A DNA stretch of 10,371 nucleotides from Bacteroidales bacterium (GTDB taxonomy: Bacteria > Bacteroidota > Bacteroidia > Bacteroidales > Dysgonomonadaceae). The notes under the pieces are model-generated. The model did no database searches. It was not told where the DNA came from and saw only the letters and a program-made list of their open reading frames with translations. Positions 1 to 7,589 of this stretch are shown piece by piece. The translations under genes were made by a program, and so were the position numbers. The stretch spans positions 1 to 10,371 of the forward strand of contig JAAYTC010000033.1 of NCBI GenBank assembly GCA_012518155.1. Direction: 5' to 3'. The first letter of the stretch is position 1. Every line of letters begins with the position of its first letter.

Positions 1-1506
1 AAGCGGAAGAGCGTCTCTAACGGCTGCTTCTCCTACCTGCAGTTCTGGGAAACCGGTCCTCCTCCAGTCAAACCATGATTCCGTGGCAGCCGTCCAGCTC
101 GCGATCCATTTCTGCCGGATAATGCTTTCTAATCCGTTGTAGGGCACCCCATCAAGATATTCTTCGAAATCGCTGCCCACTCCCCACGCATTTAATGATT
201 GACGGATACCAGCTTCGTAATGCTCCTCGGGGGTAGTCGCTATCCAGCCTCGTAACGCCGTTTCTGCCAAGATAAAATGTACTTCGGAAGCAGACAGTAA
301 TCGCATTTGCAGTAGCTCGTGTGCGCTCTCCATATACATATCGCTTAAATGAGAACAGTGCGGGTTAAACACTCCCTGATCCAAGTCTGGTGTCATGTTA
401 TACGCTAATGCCGATGAGATGGCGGGAGGGATACCCACGTACTCGGGGTCGAAATTCACCGGCAGTCCAAATGCCGATTCATATTTGTCTACAATATCTT
501 GCGATACTTCCCGTTGTTCGCTCCCATCCGGAAGCTCCACGATCCGGTCGATTTCTTCACCGGTGACCAGCACAAGTGGAATCTCCACTTTATTGGCCCA
601 TACACTGAGTCTCGGATCATTATTCTCTTGCATAGCCTCTACCAGCGTGGAACACATCTTTCGTCGCATATAAGCACCGCTTGGGTCCGGGTTAAATTCC
701 ATGGATGTGGGCCAAGAGACTGGGGCGGAAGTCCCGATATATCCGATGTTCGCATCATCGGTATGAATAACGATAATCGGGAACTCCCCAGGATTTGATA
801 CAATTTCTCTGATTCCATTTTCCGCTATACCCGGTTCTTTCTCCGAGAGCCGCATGTAGTACCTTAACGCGAGAGAATTAGCAAACCTTCTCCACTTGGA
901 GGGATCTCCCCTGTACAATACATCTTGAGAAGGAATAATGCCTTCATATTCGCCCCTGTCTAACGAAAGAAGGGTATTGGCTGTTTTTAAATCTTCCAAG
1001 ATACCCAAGTATATATCTCTTTGCCCGTCAAACACTGGTTTAAAATGTTCGTCGCCCTCTTCGGCTTTTAACGCTTCAGTATAGGGAGCATCACCCCACA
1101 GATCGGCAATCATGCCGAAAGCGTAGGCTTTCATCACTAAAGCCACTCCTTGATGAAACAGGTAATCACCTTCCAGGGCCTTGTTATAATACTCGTCGTT
1201 ATTACGCAGAATATCGTAGTAAGCTGACCAACTATGGCTCAGGATATTCCAATCATACTCGTTATGACCACCGGTCCAACCATCAAGCTGCGTGTGCTGC
1301 ATCACTCCCGCTATATCACCGACTCCGAGATCGACTACCCTTTGTCCTGTAGCCACCAAAACCGTTGGCATCAGTAGGTTTAGATCTGCTATTGTCGGGT
1401 CTACCCCGTTGGGATTTACATTCAATTTATCCAGGTCTTTGCACCCATTAACCGGCAATATAAGAACTGCTAATAGTATTATTATCCAATATTTATTTCG
1501 TATCAT
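1..1506 (-). CDS. SusD/RagB-like nutrient-binding outer-membrane lipoprotein (3' end cut by window)
   Basis: Outer-membrane lipoprotein expected to sit as a lid on the neighbouring SusC and capture substrate at the cell surface. The frame is open from the ATG at 1506 to base 1, giving 502 residues without a stop. The N-terminus is a lipoprotein signal (MIRNKYW, then a hydrophobic run, then V-N-G-C with Cys22). KDLDKL follows, which fits the acidic surface-export signal of Bacteroidota lipoproteins. Next comes LNVNPNG, typical of the SusD-like families. Near the cut end, residues 478-489 read WFDWRRTGFPEL, a hallmark of the SusD-like_2 type (SusD/RagB nutrient-binding lipoproteins). Family members are usually about 520-560 residues, so perhaps 20-60 residues are missing. 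The start lies 19 bp after the SusC stop, so the two are surely cotranscribed. Substrate cannot be inferred; RagB-type relatives bind peptides, SusD itself binds starch. Confidence 0.93.
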   Translation of the reverse strand, partial: MIRNKYWIIILLAVLILPVNGCKDLDKLNVNPNGVDPTIADLNLLMPTVLVATGQRVVDLGVGDIAGVMQHTQLDGWTGGHNEYDWNILSHSWSAYYDILRNNDEYYNKALEGDYLFHQGVALVMKAYAFGMIADLWGDAPYTEALKAEEGDEHFKPVFDGQRDIYLGILEDLKTANTLLSLDRGEYEGIIPSQDVLYRGDPSKWRRFANSLALRYYMRLSEKEPGIAENGIREIVSNPGEFPIIVIHTDDANIGYIGTSAPVSWPTSMEFNPDPSGAYMRRKMCSTLVEAMQENNDPRLSVWANKVEIPLVLVTGEEIDRIVELPDGSEQREVSQDIVDKYESAFGLPVNFDPEYVGIPPAISSALAYNMTPDLDQGVFNPHCSHLSDMYMESAHELLQMRLLSASEVHFILAETALRGWIATTPEEHYEAGIRQSLNAWGVGSDFEEYLDGVPYNGLESIIRQKWIASWTAATESWFDWRRTGFPELQVGEAAVRDALPL

Positions 1507-1525
1507 GCTGCTTGAATTTATCTGA

Positions 1526-4500
1526 TTAAAAAGTAAAACCCACTTTAAAACCGATGGGAACGACCCACGGTTCCACGTTATAGCGTTCCACTCCTTGCAA
1601 GAAGCGGCCTCCCTCTGCTTGATAGGCTCTCTCTGGGTCGACCCTGAGGTCGGAATCCTTTGCCCAGAGCATGATGTTTCGGCTGTACACTGAAAGATTT
1701 AGTTCCTCAATTTTCATTTTTCGTACAAAACTAGCCGGAACTCGGTACGCGAGTGAAATTTCACGAAGTTTTATATAGTCCGCATCAAACATGTTCGTCT
1801 CCCCTATATCCCAAGGATAGCTGAGCACGTATGGGATAAAGGTAGTGCCTTCTCCCCCCAAGTTTTCCCGTTCCAATATAAAGTTCCCATTCTCATCATG
1901 ATATCCCAGTACACCCGGTGCAAACGTACCGTCATAGACCGTTACACCGCTCAAGCTCTCGGGGAATCCTCCGTATTCGGGGGTGGGACCGCCTACCGGC
2001 CGCAATCGGTCGCCCAGTATCAGTTTCTCTTTGTTAGCCAGTACCCAGTCGCGCAATTCGACACTGGCACTTCCTCCCAGCTCACCGGGATGTACTAGCT
2101 CATCGAGCCACGTTTGGGTTAGCAGCGATTCCGATAGGTACCGGGCAGTTTGCGACACGTATTGTCCCCCATGCCGCCAGTCAAACGTCATGTTGAGCGT
2201 AAAATTCTTAAAGGTAAGGGAAGATTGTAGTCCCACGATAAAGTCTGGATTATAATTCCCCACCAGTGAATACTCCTCTTCGTTGGTCCACTCCACCTCT
2301 TGACCGGTCTTTAGGACGGGAAAGCCGAAATATTCCGAATTAGGATCAGTCACTCTTCTCACTCTCCGGGAGTAAAGGTTTCCTACTCTTCCATCTTGTC
2401 CCATCTCGCTATTTTTAACGTACCCTATATTCTTCATGTTCCCTTGGTTCCAGAATTCAATGAATTCCACTTCATCGGAAAGCTCCAGTATCCAAGAATC
2501 GCTCTTAGTAAAGTTAAGATCAAGATCCCATCGCCAATCCGATGTACTCAACGGGGTTACTCCCAACAGGAACTCCACCCCTTTGCTTTGAAGTAATCCT
2601 GCGTTAATTTGTATATTACTGAAACCGGAAGAAGAAGCGAGCGGCACTCCTAATATCTGGTTTCGGTTATCCACCACGTAATAGGTGCCTTCGAAACGTA
2701 ATCGATTGTTAAACATTCTGAGATCAAGTCCCGCCTCGAAAGAGGTAGCTTGCTCTGGAAGCAGGTTAGGACTGAGTAATCCGCTTTGTTTTGCTAACCG
2801 GATCGCATCACCCCATTGTCCAGCATCTTGGTAGGTAGCGTATAGGCGGTAAGGAGAGGTGTCATTCCCCACTTGTGCCCATCCACTTCTCAGTTTGAAC
2901 ATATCCACCTTGCTGCCCATATTAGCCATCTCGCTGATCATCAAACTCAACGAGGCGGACGGGTAAAAATAGGAACGATTGCTGGCGGGCAGCGTGCTCG
3001 ACCAGTCGTTTCTTGCTGTTAAATCCAGATAAATCATCGAACGCCAATCCATATTCGCCATCGAGTAAAGGCTGTTGATTCCCTTTTCGTATCGATAATT
3101 ACTATAATTGAGAGCGCTTGAGCTAATATTCTGGATGGTAAATACATTGGGAACAACTAGTCCTGCTCCCGTTTTCGATGAATTGCTCATGTTTGAAGAG
3201 TGGGAATAGAGGATATTTCCACCCGCGGAAACATTCAGGGTAAAATCGCTCCAGCTCTCAGTATAGGTCGCCAGCCCATCTAAGTTTCTCTCAAGCCCAT
3301 TACTTGTTACAATACCATACGCACCATTATTAGGTTCTTTCAGGTAGCCAGGAGCAATCTTTGATTCACGTGTTTCGTCTGTTTTGTTTAACGATATTCG
3401 GCCCATCAAACTGAATTTCGGTGATATCTCCCATTGAGCCATAACATTACCATAGATCCGGTAGCGATTAAAGCTGTTATTCACGTCATACGCGAGAAAA
3501 TAGGGGTTTTCGTGGCTACCCGACACTCTCTTTACATCATTACTCACCCTATAATCCTCCAATAAACGTATATCTATATAGGAAGGGTGATTATAAGCCC
3601 ATTGCAACGGGTTGCTACCACGGTTCGTGGCCGGCCGATTATCGGCCCAGGTGTTGGTAAAGTTTAAATCGGTGCTGACCGAGAACCCGTTATTCATCTT
3701 CGAGTTGGCGGCCAGCGTGATGCTGTTTTTCTTCAGGTCGGAATTAGGTACTAGCCCCTTGTGCAGCATATTTGAGAAGCCAAGCCGGTAATTGAGGATC
3801 GGATTGCTGTTCGCGATGGTCGCCCCATTGGTCGTAGTAAACCCGTGATCATTGATAAAATTCCGAATGTTGTCGGGGTACGACCTCAGCTCTATCGGCA
3901 CAGCAACACCGTTGGCATCCAGAGGGGAGTGCCATTGCACCGCCCAGTAACCTTGATCGTTTTCCGGTCCAGCTCCCGTACCTTCTCCCGCGCTAATAGG
4001 GGGAAGGATGCCTCCTCCCATGTTCTCTGGACGATAGGAGAAGAATCCGGTCGAAAATTGATTTTGCACGTTTAAGAATCTGGCCGGTATATCAAATACC
4101 GTGTTTGAAGTCACCGTTACCTTCATTCCGTCGACCTCCGTCGCTTTTTTAGTGGTAATCAACACGACACCATTCCCGGCTCGAGAGCCGTATAGCGCGG
4201 CAGCACTCGGTCCCTTCAATACTGAAATGCTTTCGATGGTCTCAGGGTCGAGGTCGGCGATTGCGTTCCCATAGTCCACCCGGTTATCATCGCCGAACCC
4301 ACCAATGTTATTTACTGTGTTCGAGAGCGGTACGCCGTCCACCACGAACAGCGGTTGGTTGTCAGTACTCAACGAGGTAGCTCCCCGGATTACCATACTC
4401 ACGGATGAGCCCGCTCCTCCGGTCGAGTTAATAGTCACACCCGATACTTTTCCCGCGATTGAATTCAGGATATTCTCTTGGGCCACCCGGGTGAGTTCAT

Positions 4501-4951
4501 CACCGGTGACCCGGCCCACCGAGTAGCCAAGTGATTTCTCTTCCCTTCGTATCCCTAACGCGGTAACCACTACTTCATCGAGTGCCTCGATTGCCTCTTC
4601 CATTACCACGTGAATCGCGTTTCGGCCTTGGATATTTACCTCCTCGGTAGTAAACCCTAAAAAAGAAAACACAAGCACTCCATTCGATGGAGCATCAATC
4701 GAGTAGCGGCCATCCGCATCGGTAACCGTACCTTGTGAGGTGCTTTTGATAACGATACTCAATCCAGGGAGTGGCGTTCCATCCGTGGCGGAAGTAACCG
4801 TGCCACTCACCTTGATTCTATCTTGCTGGGTGTTTTGTATTGAAAAAGTTGTTGACGCACGTGCCACTCCACCCGCCAAACCCACTGCAACAAGCATTAA
4901 TAAGGAATAGAGTGCTATGAAACGTGCTTTATATATCTCTTTTAATTTCAT
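1526..4951 (-). CDS. SusC/RagA-family TonB-linked outer-membrane transporter
   Basis: A 1141-residue TonB-dependent outer-membrane channel that imports the ligand held by its SusD partner, using energy from TonB-ExbBD. The signal peptide (hydrophobic about 11-30) ends in ARA at 30-32. Residues 46-118 form a carboxypeptidase-regulatory-like beta domain (VSGTV, PLPGLSIVIK, TDADGRYSI, FSFLGF). A TonB box follows at 124-133 (LDEVVVTALG) with the SusC signature GIRREEKSLGY at 133-143. The plug spans about 139-269, including VIRGATS, PLFVVDGVPL and VLKGPSAAALYGSRAGNG. The rest is a 22-strand type beta barrel ending in the terminal aromatic GFTF expected for BAM insertion. There is no STN domain between signal peptide and regulatory domain, which argues against control through a partner anti-sigma factor. 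Length fits the family (about 1000-1150). It is preceded by the PKD lipoprotein gene (40 bp) and followed by the SusD-like gene (19 bp). Confidence 0.97.
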   Translation of the reverse strand: MKLKEIYKARFIALYSLLMLVAVGLAGGVARASTTFSIQNTQQDRIKVSGTVTSATDGTPLPGLSIVIKSTSQGTVTDADGRYSIDAPSNGVLVFSFLGFTTEEVNIQGRNAIHVVMEEAIEALDEVVVTALGIRREEKSLGYSVGRVTGDELTRVAQENILNSIAGKVSGVTINSTGGAGSSVSMVIRGATSLSTDNQPLFVVDGVPLSNTVNNIGGFGDDNRVDYGNAIADLDPETIESISVLKGPSAAALYGSRAGNGVVLITTKKATEVDGMKVTVTSNTVFDIPARFLNVQNQFSTGFFSYRPENMGGGILPPISAGEGTGAGPENDQGYWAVQWHSPLDANGVAVPIELRSYPDNIRNFINDHGFTTTNGATIANSNPILNYRLGFSNMLHKGLVPNSDLKKNSITLAANSKMNNGFSVSTDLNFTNTWADNRPATNRGSNPLQWAYNHPSYIDIRLLEDYRVSNDVKRVSGSHENPYFLAYDVNNSFNRYRIYGNVMAQWEISPKFSLMGRISLNKTDETRESKIAPGYLKEPNNGAYGIVTSNGLERNLDGLATYTESWSDFTLNVSAGGNILYSHSSNMSNSSKTGAGLVVPNVFTIQNISSSALNYSNYRYEKGINSLYSMANMDWRSMIYLDLTARNDWSSTLPASNRSYFYPSASLSLMISEMANMGSKVDMFKLRSGWAQVGNDTSPYRLYATYQDAGQWGDAIRLAKQSGLLSPNLLPEQATSFEAGLDLRMFNNRLRFEGTYYVVDNRNQILGVPLASSSGFSNIQINAGLLQSKGVEFLLGVTPLSTSDWRWDLDLNFTKSDSWILELSDEVEFIEFWNQGNMKNIGYVKNSEMGQDGRVGNLYSRRVRRVTDPNSEYFGFPVLKTGQEVEWTNEEEYSLVGNYNPDFIVGLQSSLTFKNFTLNMTFDWRHGGQYVSQTARYLSESLLTQTWLDELVHPGELGGSASVELRDWVLANKEKLILGDRLRPVGGPTPEYGGFPESLSGVTVYDGTFAPGVLGYHDENGNFILERENLGGEGTTFIPYVLSYPWDIGETNMFDADYIKLREISLAYRVPASFVRKMKIEELNLSVYSRNIMLWAKDSDLRVDPERAYQAEGGRFLQGVERYNVEPWVVPIGFKVGFTF

Positions 4952-4991
4952 GATAATATTTCTTTAAACTATGATCTGTAATCGGTTGAAT

Positions 4992-5945
4992 TTAACGTAC
5001 GGCATCGAAGCTTAAAACAAGCGCGTGTGTGTTCATCGGAGCGTGATCCGGTGATGCCGCCATGAACATGGTCAATTGCATCTTGGTATCGGTAATCCAG
5101 TTCAGGATGATCTTTCGTTGGAAATCACGAAAGCCTATAAATGAATCCCCCGAAAAATCAAGCGTACTCACCTCCTGAAAAGTTACAGCACCTCCTGCCC
5201 CGTATACCGAAGGGACAACCAAATCCTCCTCCTCCACGTAGGTAAAGGTAGCGTTCTCCTCGGGGGTATATGTAGCAATACAAAGCCCGTAAGCAGCACC
5301 ATTGGCATTAATGATTCCCGCTCCCCCGTCCAATGCAAACTGAAAGACCAAGCCACCCAATACTCCTCCATCTTCCTTCACGTCGATTCGATAGCTACCA
5401 TTGTTATGAAAGGTATATTCATCCTTGTAAATATCTCCCATCCCAAATTCCAAGTCGAAGATGCCTGTTGGGAGAGGCACCGGTACACCCTTGACAGGAG
5501 TAATTGCCACATCGGCATCTGCCAGGTAGTCGCCACTCGTGGAGTGCGCGGATGATAATTTCCATGTCTTTCCATTATACCCCTCCACGGTATGGTCGCC
5601 CGTCAACAACGCGTATGGAGTCAGTTCAACCGCCAGTTTGATTTCTTTTGTAATCACTTCTCCGGACGCATCTTTTGCGGTAAGGCTGGCCACGTAGTAG
5701 CCTCCTTCCTCGTAAACATGTACCGGATTCTGTTCGTTGCTATTATTTCCATCGCCAAAATCCCATTCCCAACTCACTGCACCATGGGTAAGGGCAGTAA
5801 ATGCCACTTGTTTTCCCGCGACACTGTGGAAAATATCTGAAGAAAATGGAAACTCTGGCCGCTTCCCCTCATCGTCACATGCCGTGAAAAGGCCAATCAA
5901 CATGCCAAACACGGCTATTCCTACATTGGTAATTATTCGTCTCAT
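4992..5945 (-). CDS. PKD-domain surface lipoprotein of a SusCD locus
   Basis: A 317-residue predicted lipoprotein, probably a surface ligand-binding protein in the role of SusE/SusF. The signal peptide runs from MRRIITN through a hydrophobic stretch to F-T-A-C with Cys23. DDEGK follows, an acidic pattern expected to send lipoproteins to the outer face of the outer membrane. A PKD (Ig-like) domain covers about 35-106, with the hallmark WDFGDG at 61-66 and the NPVHVYEEGGYYVASL strand pattern. Residues 120-317 form a second, beta-rich domain starting NGKTWKL and including DEYTFHNNGSYRID (175-188) and a TMFMA strand (292-296). I recognise this layout from PKD proteins in SusCD loci but cannot assign a ligand. 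No catalytic motif is seen. It lies between the hydrolase (38 bp) and susC (40 bp), so it precedes susC, whereas accessory binding proteins more often follow susD. Confidence 0.85.
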   Translation of the reverse strand: MRRIITNVGIAVFGMLIGLFTACDDEGKRPEFPFSSDIFHSVAGKQVAFTALTHGAVSWEWDFGDGNNSNEQNPVHVYEEGGYYVASLTAKDASGEVITKEIKLAVELTPYALLTGDHTVEGYNGKTWKLSSAHSTSGDYLADADVAITPVKGVPVPLPTGIFDLEFGMGDIYKDEYTFHNNGSYRIDVKEDGGVLGGLVFQFALDGGAGIINANGAAYGLCIATYTPEENATFTYVEEEDLVVPSVYGAGGAVTFQEVSTLDFSGDSFIGFRDFQRKIILNWITDTKMQLTMFMAASPDHAPMNTHALVLSFDAVR

Positions 5946-5983
5946 ATGATTTAAGTTTCAAATTTGTTATTCAGCTATTTGCA

Positions 5984-7336
5984 CTAAAGTACCTTATCTT
6001 CGTCCGTTACAAACACCCGAGTGCTCTTCGAGTAGATATCGCCATGCGGATCAGAATAAAGCAAATCGATATAAAATGCACGATATCCTGACTCAGGATA
6101 CTCCATTGTAGCAGTTATCCGGTCGGAAAGCCCAATTTCGATGACGCTACTTTTGAACTCGTTGTCACGGAAGTCACGGTCATCAGAGTCCGCCATCCAA
6201 AGCACTGCTCCTTGGAGTTTCTCCCTTGTTGCCTCTATAATCACTTGAATTGCCTCATCGCTCTCCTTCAATTCCCAGGAACATGCGGGATAATCAACTC
6301 CCTGTAAGGTTTCTGAGAAAAAAGAGCCAAGAGCTTGAAATGCCTGTTTTCGGTCACCCAATCCATGACCCGCGTTGGGGACGTAATGTAGATAATTTTC
6401 TCCGGGGATACCATCGAGGTAATGTTTGATCACGTCAACCGGCCAGTAAGGATCATTGGTACCGTTAAATATAAGCTTAGGCATATCCAATTTATCACGA
6501 TATGAATAGGGATCTACCATCGCCACCACCTTTTCCCCTTCCGGCGTGTTTACCTCCTGCGCAACGCCCAGCTCCACGTAATCCGCGATCTGTGGACTAT
6601 AATCCCCCCACGCTTCGAGATGATACGCAATGCTTTCAGGCATATTTAGCATATCAATTACCATAGGAGCGATCGCTATCACTCGATCGTCACTGGCACC
6701 AGTGAGCCAAGTGGTCCATCCTCGCTTTGAGGCACCCGCTACCAAGAACCAGCCGACGTCATGATGGAGTATCTCTGTCGAAAAATCCTGAATTGCGTCC
6801 ATAGCCCGGGTCACGCTTTTTACCATCGGAAAGAGCAATGGCCAAGTATAATCATTGTCGTTTAGGAAATTGTGAAACGTAAGCGAGATAATCTCATCTT
6901 CCGTGAGGTCTCCGAACAAGGGTTGATTGGGCACTTGAAAAATCATTGCCACTATCGCGTTATTTTCCAACGCTAGACTGCCGACCGCCTGTAAGGTACG
7001 ATCGTCCGAATCCTTCCAGTTCGGCATCTCCTCGCTATTGCTACCTCCGTTAATAAAAAGCAATGCACCGTCATATTCAAACGTATCAGGCACGATCACT
7101 GCCAGTTGATGTCGCCAGATATAATCTCGCCATTCCTGTGAAGTAAGCAACAGGTTATAAAACGTTGCTCCTCCCATCTCCTTCGTTTCATAAAACTCCC
7201 ACGAATAGGTACGGTCTCTATTGTTCAGGTAAGACTCTAACGCGGTTTCCGGTGTCGGTTCGGTACCTGACGTGCAGGAGTAAAGAATAATCAATAGACT
7301 AAAAAGGATAAATTTAATTTCAAATAAAGTGCTCAT
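5984..7336 (-). CDS. PhoPQ-activated pathogenicity-related (PqaA-like) alpha/beta-hydrolase lipoprotein
   Basis: A 450-residue alpha/beta-hydrolase-fold protein of the PhoPQ_related family, named after Salmonella PqaA. The natural substrate of this family is not settled; peptidase or esterase activity is plausible. The catalytic triad is visible: nucleophile Ser203 in G-A-S-K-R-G, Asp295 in NGTNDPYW, and His324 in NAGHGLGD. Family-typical segments include INGGSN, QVPNQPL, DNDYTWPLLFPMVKS and the final beta-rich domain with RDFRDNEF. The N-terminus is a lipoprotein signal, with a hydrophobic run 8-19 and L-Y-S-C ending at Cys21, so the enzyme should be membrane-anchored outside the cytoplasm. 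I chose the ATG at 7336. The frame also opens at a TTG at 7354, which would add MLSTEA before the signal peptide and is less likely. It is the first gene of the operon; the PKD lipoprotein gene follows after 38 bp. Confidence 0.9.
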   Translation of the reverse strand: MSTLFEIKFILFSLLIILYSCTSGTEPTPETALESYLNNRDRTYSWEFYETKEMGGATFYNLLLTSQEWRDYIWRHQLAVIVPDTFEYDGALLFINGGSNSEEMPNWKDSDDRTLQAVGSLALENNAIVAMIFQVPNQPLFGDLTEDEIISLTFHNFLNDNDYTWPLLFPMVKSVTRAMDAIQDFSTEILHHDVGWFLVAGASKRGWTTWLTGASDDRVIAIAPMVIDMLNMPESIAYHLEAWGDYSPQIADYVELGVAQEVNTPEGEKVVAMVDPYSYRDKLDMPKLIFNGTNDPYWPVDVIKHYLDGIPGENYLHYVPNAGHGLGDRKQAFQALGSFFSETLQGVDYPACSWELKESDEAIQVIIEATREKLQGAVLWMADSDDRDFRDNEFKSSVIEIGLSDRITATMEYPESGYRAFYIDLLYSDPHGDIYSKSTRVFVTDEDKVL

Positions 7337-7383
7337 AGCTTCAGTAGATAACAATATTTTTTACTATTAATCGACACATATAA

Positions 7384-7391
7384 CAAAATTA
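7384..7391 (-). promoter_or_regulatory. Candidate -7 element for the hydrolase-PKD-SusC-SusD operon
   Basis: On the minus strand this reads TAATTTTG, matching the Bacteroidota primary-sigma -7 consensus TAnnTTTG. It would place transcription start near 7377, about 40 nt before the chosen ATG at 7336. No TTTG -33 element is found at normal spacing; the expected -33 region is occupied by an inverted repeat. This fits an activator-dependent or regulated promoter, but that is inference. Confidence 0.45.
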
Positions 7392-7411
7392 ATATATTAT
7401 AGAATATATTA
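7390..7411. repeat. 9-bp perfect inverted repeat abutting the operon promoter
   Basis: The arms are TAATATATT (7390-7398) and AATATATTA (7403-7411), with spacer ATAG. The dyad overlaps the upstream edge of the candidate -7 element and fills the -13 to -34 region of the predicted operon promoter. It could be a repressor or activator operator. The arms are pure A/T in an AT-rich region, so chance symmetry is a real alternative. Confidence 0.4.
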
Positions 7412-7418
7412 TTAATCT

Positions 7419-7434
7419 AAAATTGATCATTTTT
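7419..7434. repeat. Imperfect palindrome centred on TGATCA upstream of the operon promoter
   Basis: The 16 bases from 7419 to 7434 are symmetric at 14 positions around TGATCA, flanked by A-tract and T-tract arms. Relative to the predicted start near 7377 the site covers about -42 to -57, a common position for an activator. No regulator gene in the window can be paired with it. Confidence 0.25.
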
Positions 7435-7553
7435 AATGGAATATTTTCCTTTCAGTGCCTTACCGGGTCAATATATGTTACAATGATATTATATTACCAA
7501 ACTTTGGAACCCTGCTTACATTGATCCTAAAAAAGAACTGCTGCTTTTTTTAT

Positions 7554-7561
7554 TATCTTTG
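7554..7561 (+). promoter_or_regulatory. Candidate -7 element for the GNAT acetyltransferase gene
   Basis: TATCTTTG matches TAnnTTTG exactly and would start transcription around 7568, leaving a leader of roughly 20 nt before the ATG at 7590. No good TTTG -33 box lies at the usual spacing. The preceding 22 bp instead hold an A-tract/T-tract inverted repeat (AAAAAAG 7529-7535, CTTTTTT 7544-7550). Confidence 0.5.
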
Positions 7562-7589
7562 TAGCATTCTGTGCCTAAAGAAATAAGAT

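Larger units (their letters stand above)
7337..7589. other. AT-rich divergent intergenic regulatory region
   Basis: This 253-bp gap separates the minus-strand SusCD operon from the plus-strand acetyltransferase gene. It is clearly more AT-rich than the flanking genes. It holds candidate -7 elements in both directions (7384-7391 minus, 7554-7561 plus). It also holds four dyads: 7390-7411, 7419-7434, the 11-bp CCAAACTTTGG at 7497-7507, and an A-tract/T-tract stem at 7529-7550. No open frame with protein-like character was seen. Confidence 0.7.

Noticed and set aside
395..798. Plus-strand open frames of 92 and 99 codons
   Set aside because: Both lie antisense to the SusD-like gene, have low-complexity Ser/Thr-rich or otherwise unprotein-like composition, and no promoter or family motif.
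1292..1525. Plus-strand 77-codon frame at the SusC/SusD junction
   Set aside because: It is the antisense shadow of the SusD-like N-terminus and signal peptide, with no recognisable motif.
5183..5575. Two minus-strand frames of 62 and 65 codons inside the PKD gene
   Set aside because: They lie in another frame of the same strand as a well-supported lipoprotein gene and show no domain, so they are frame shadows and not frameshift fragments.
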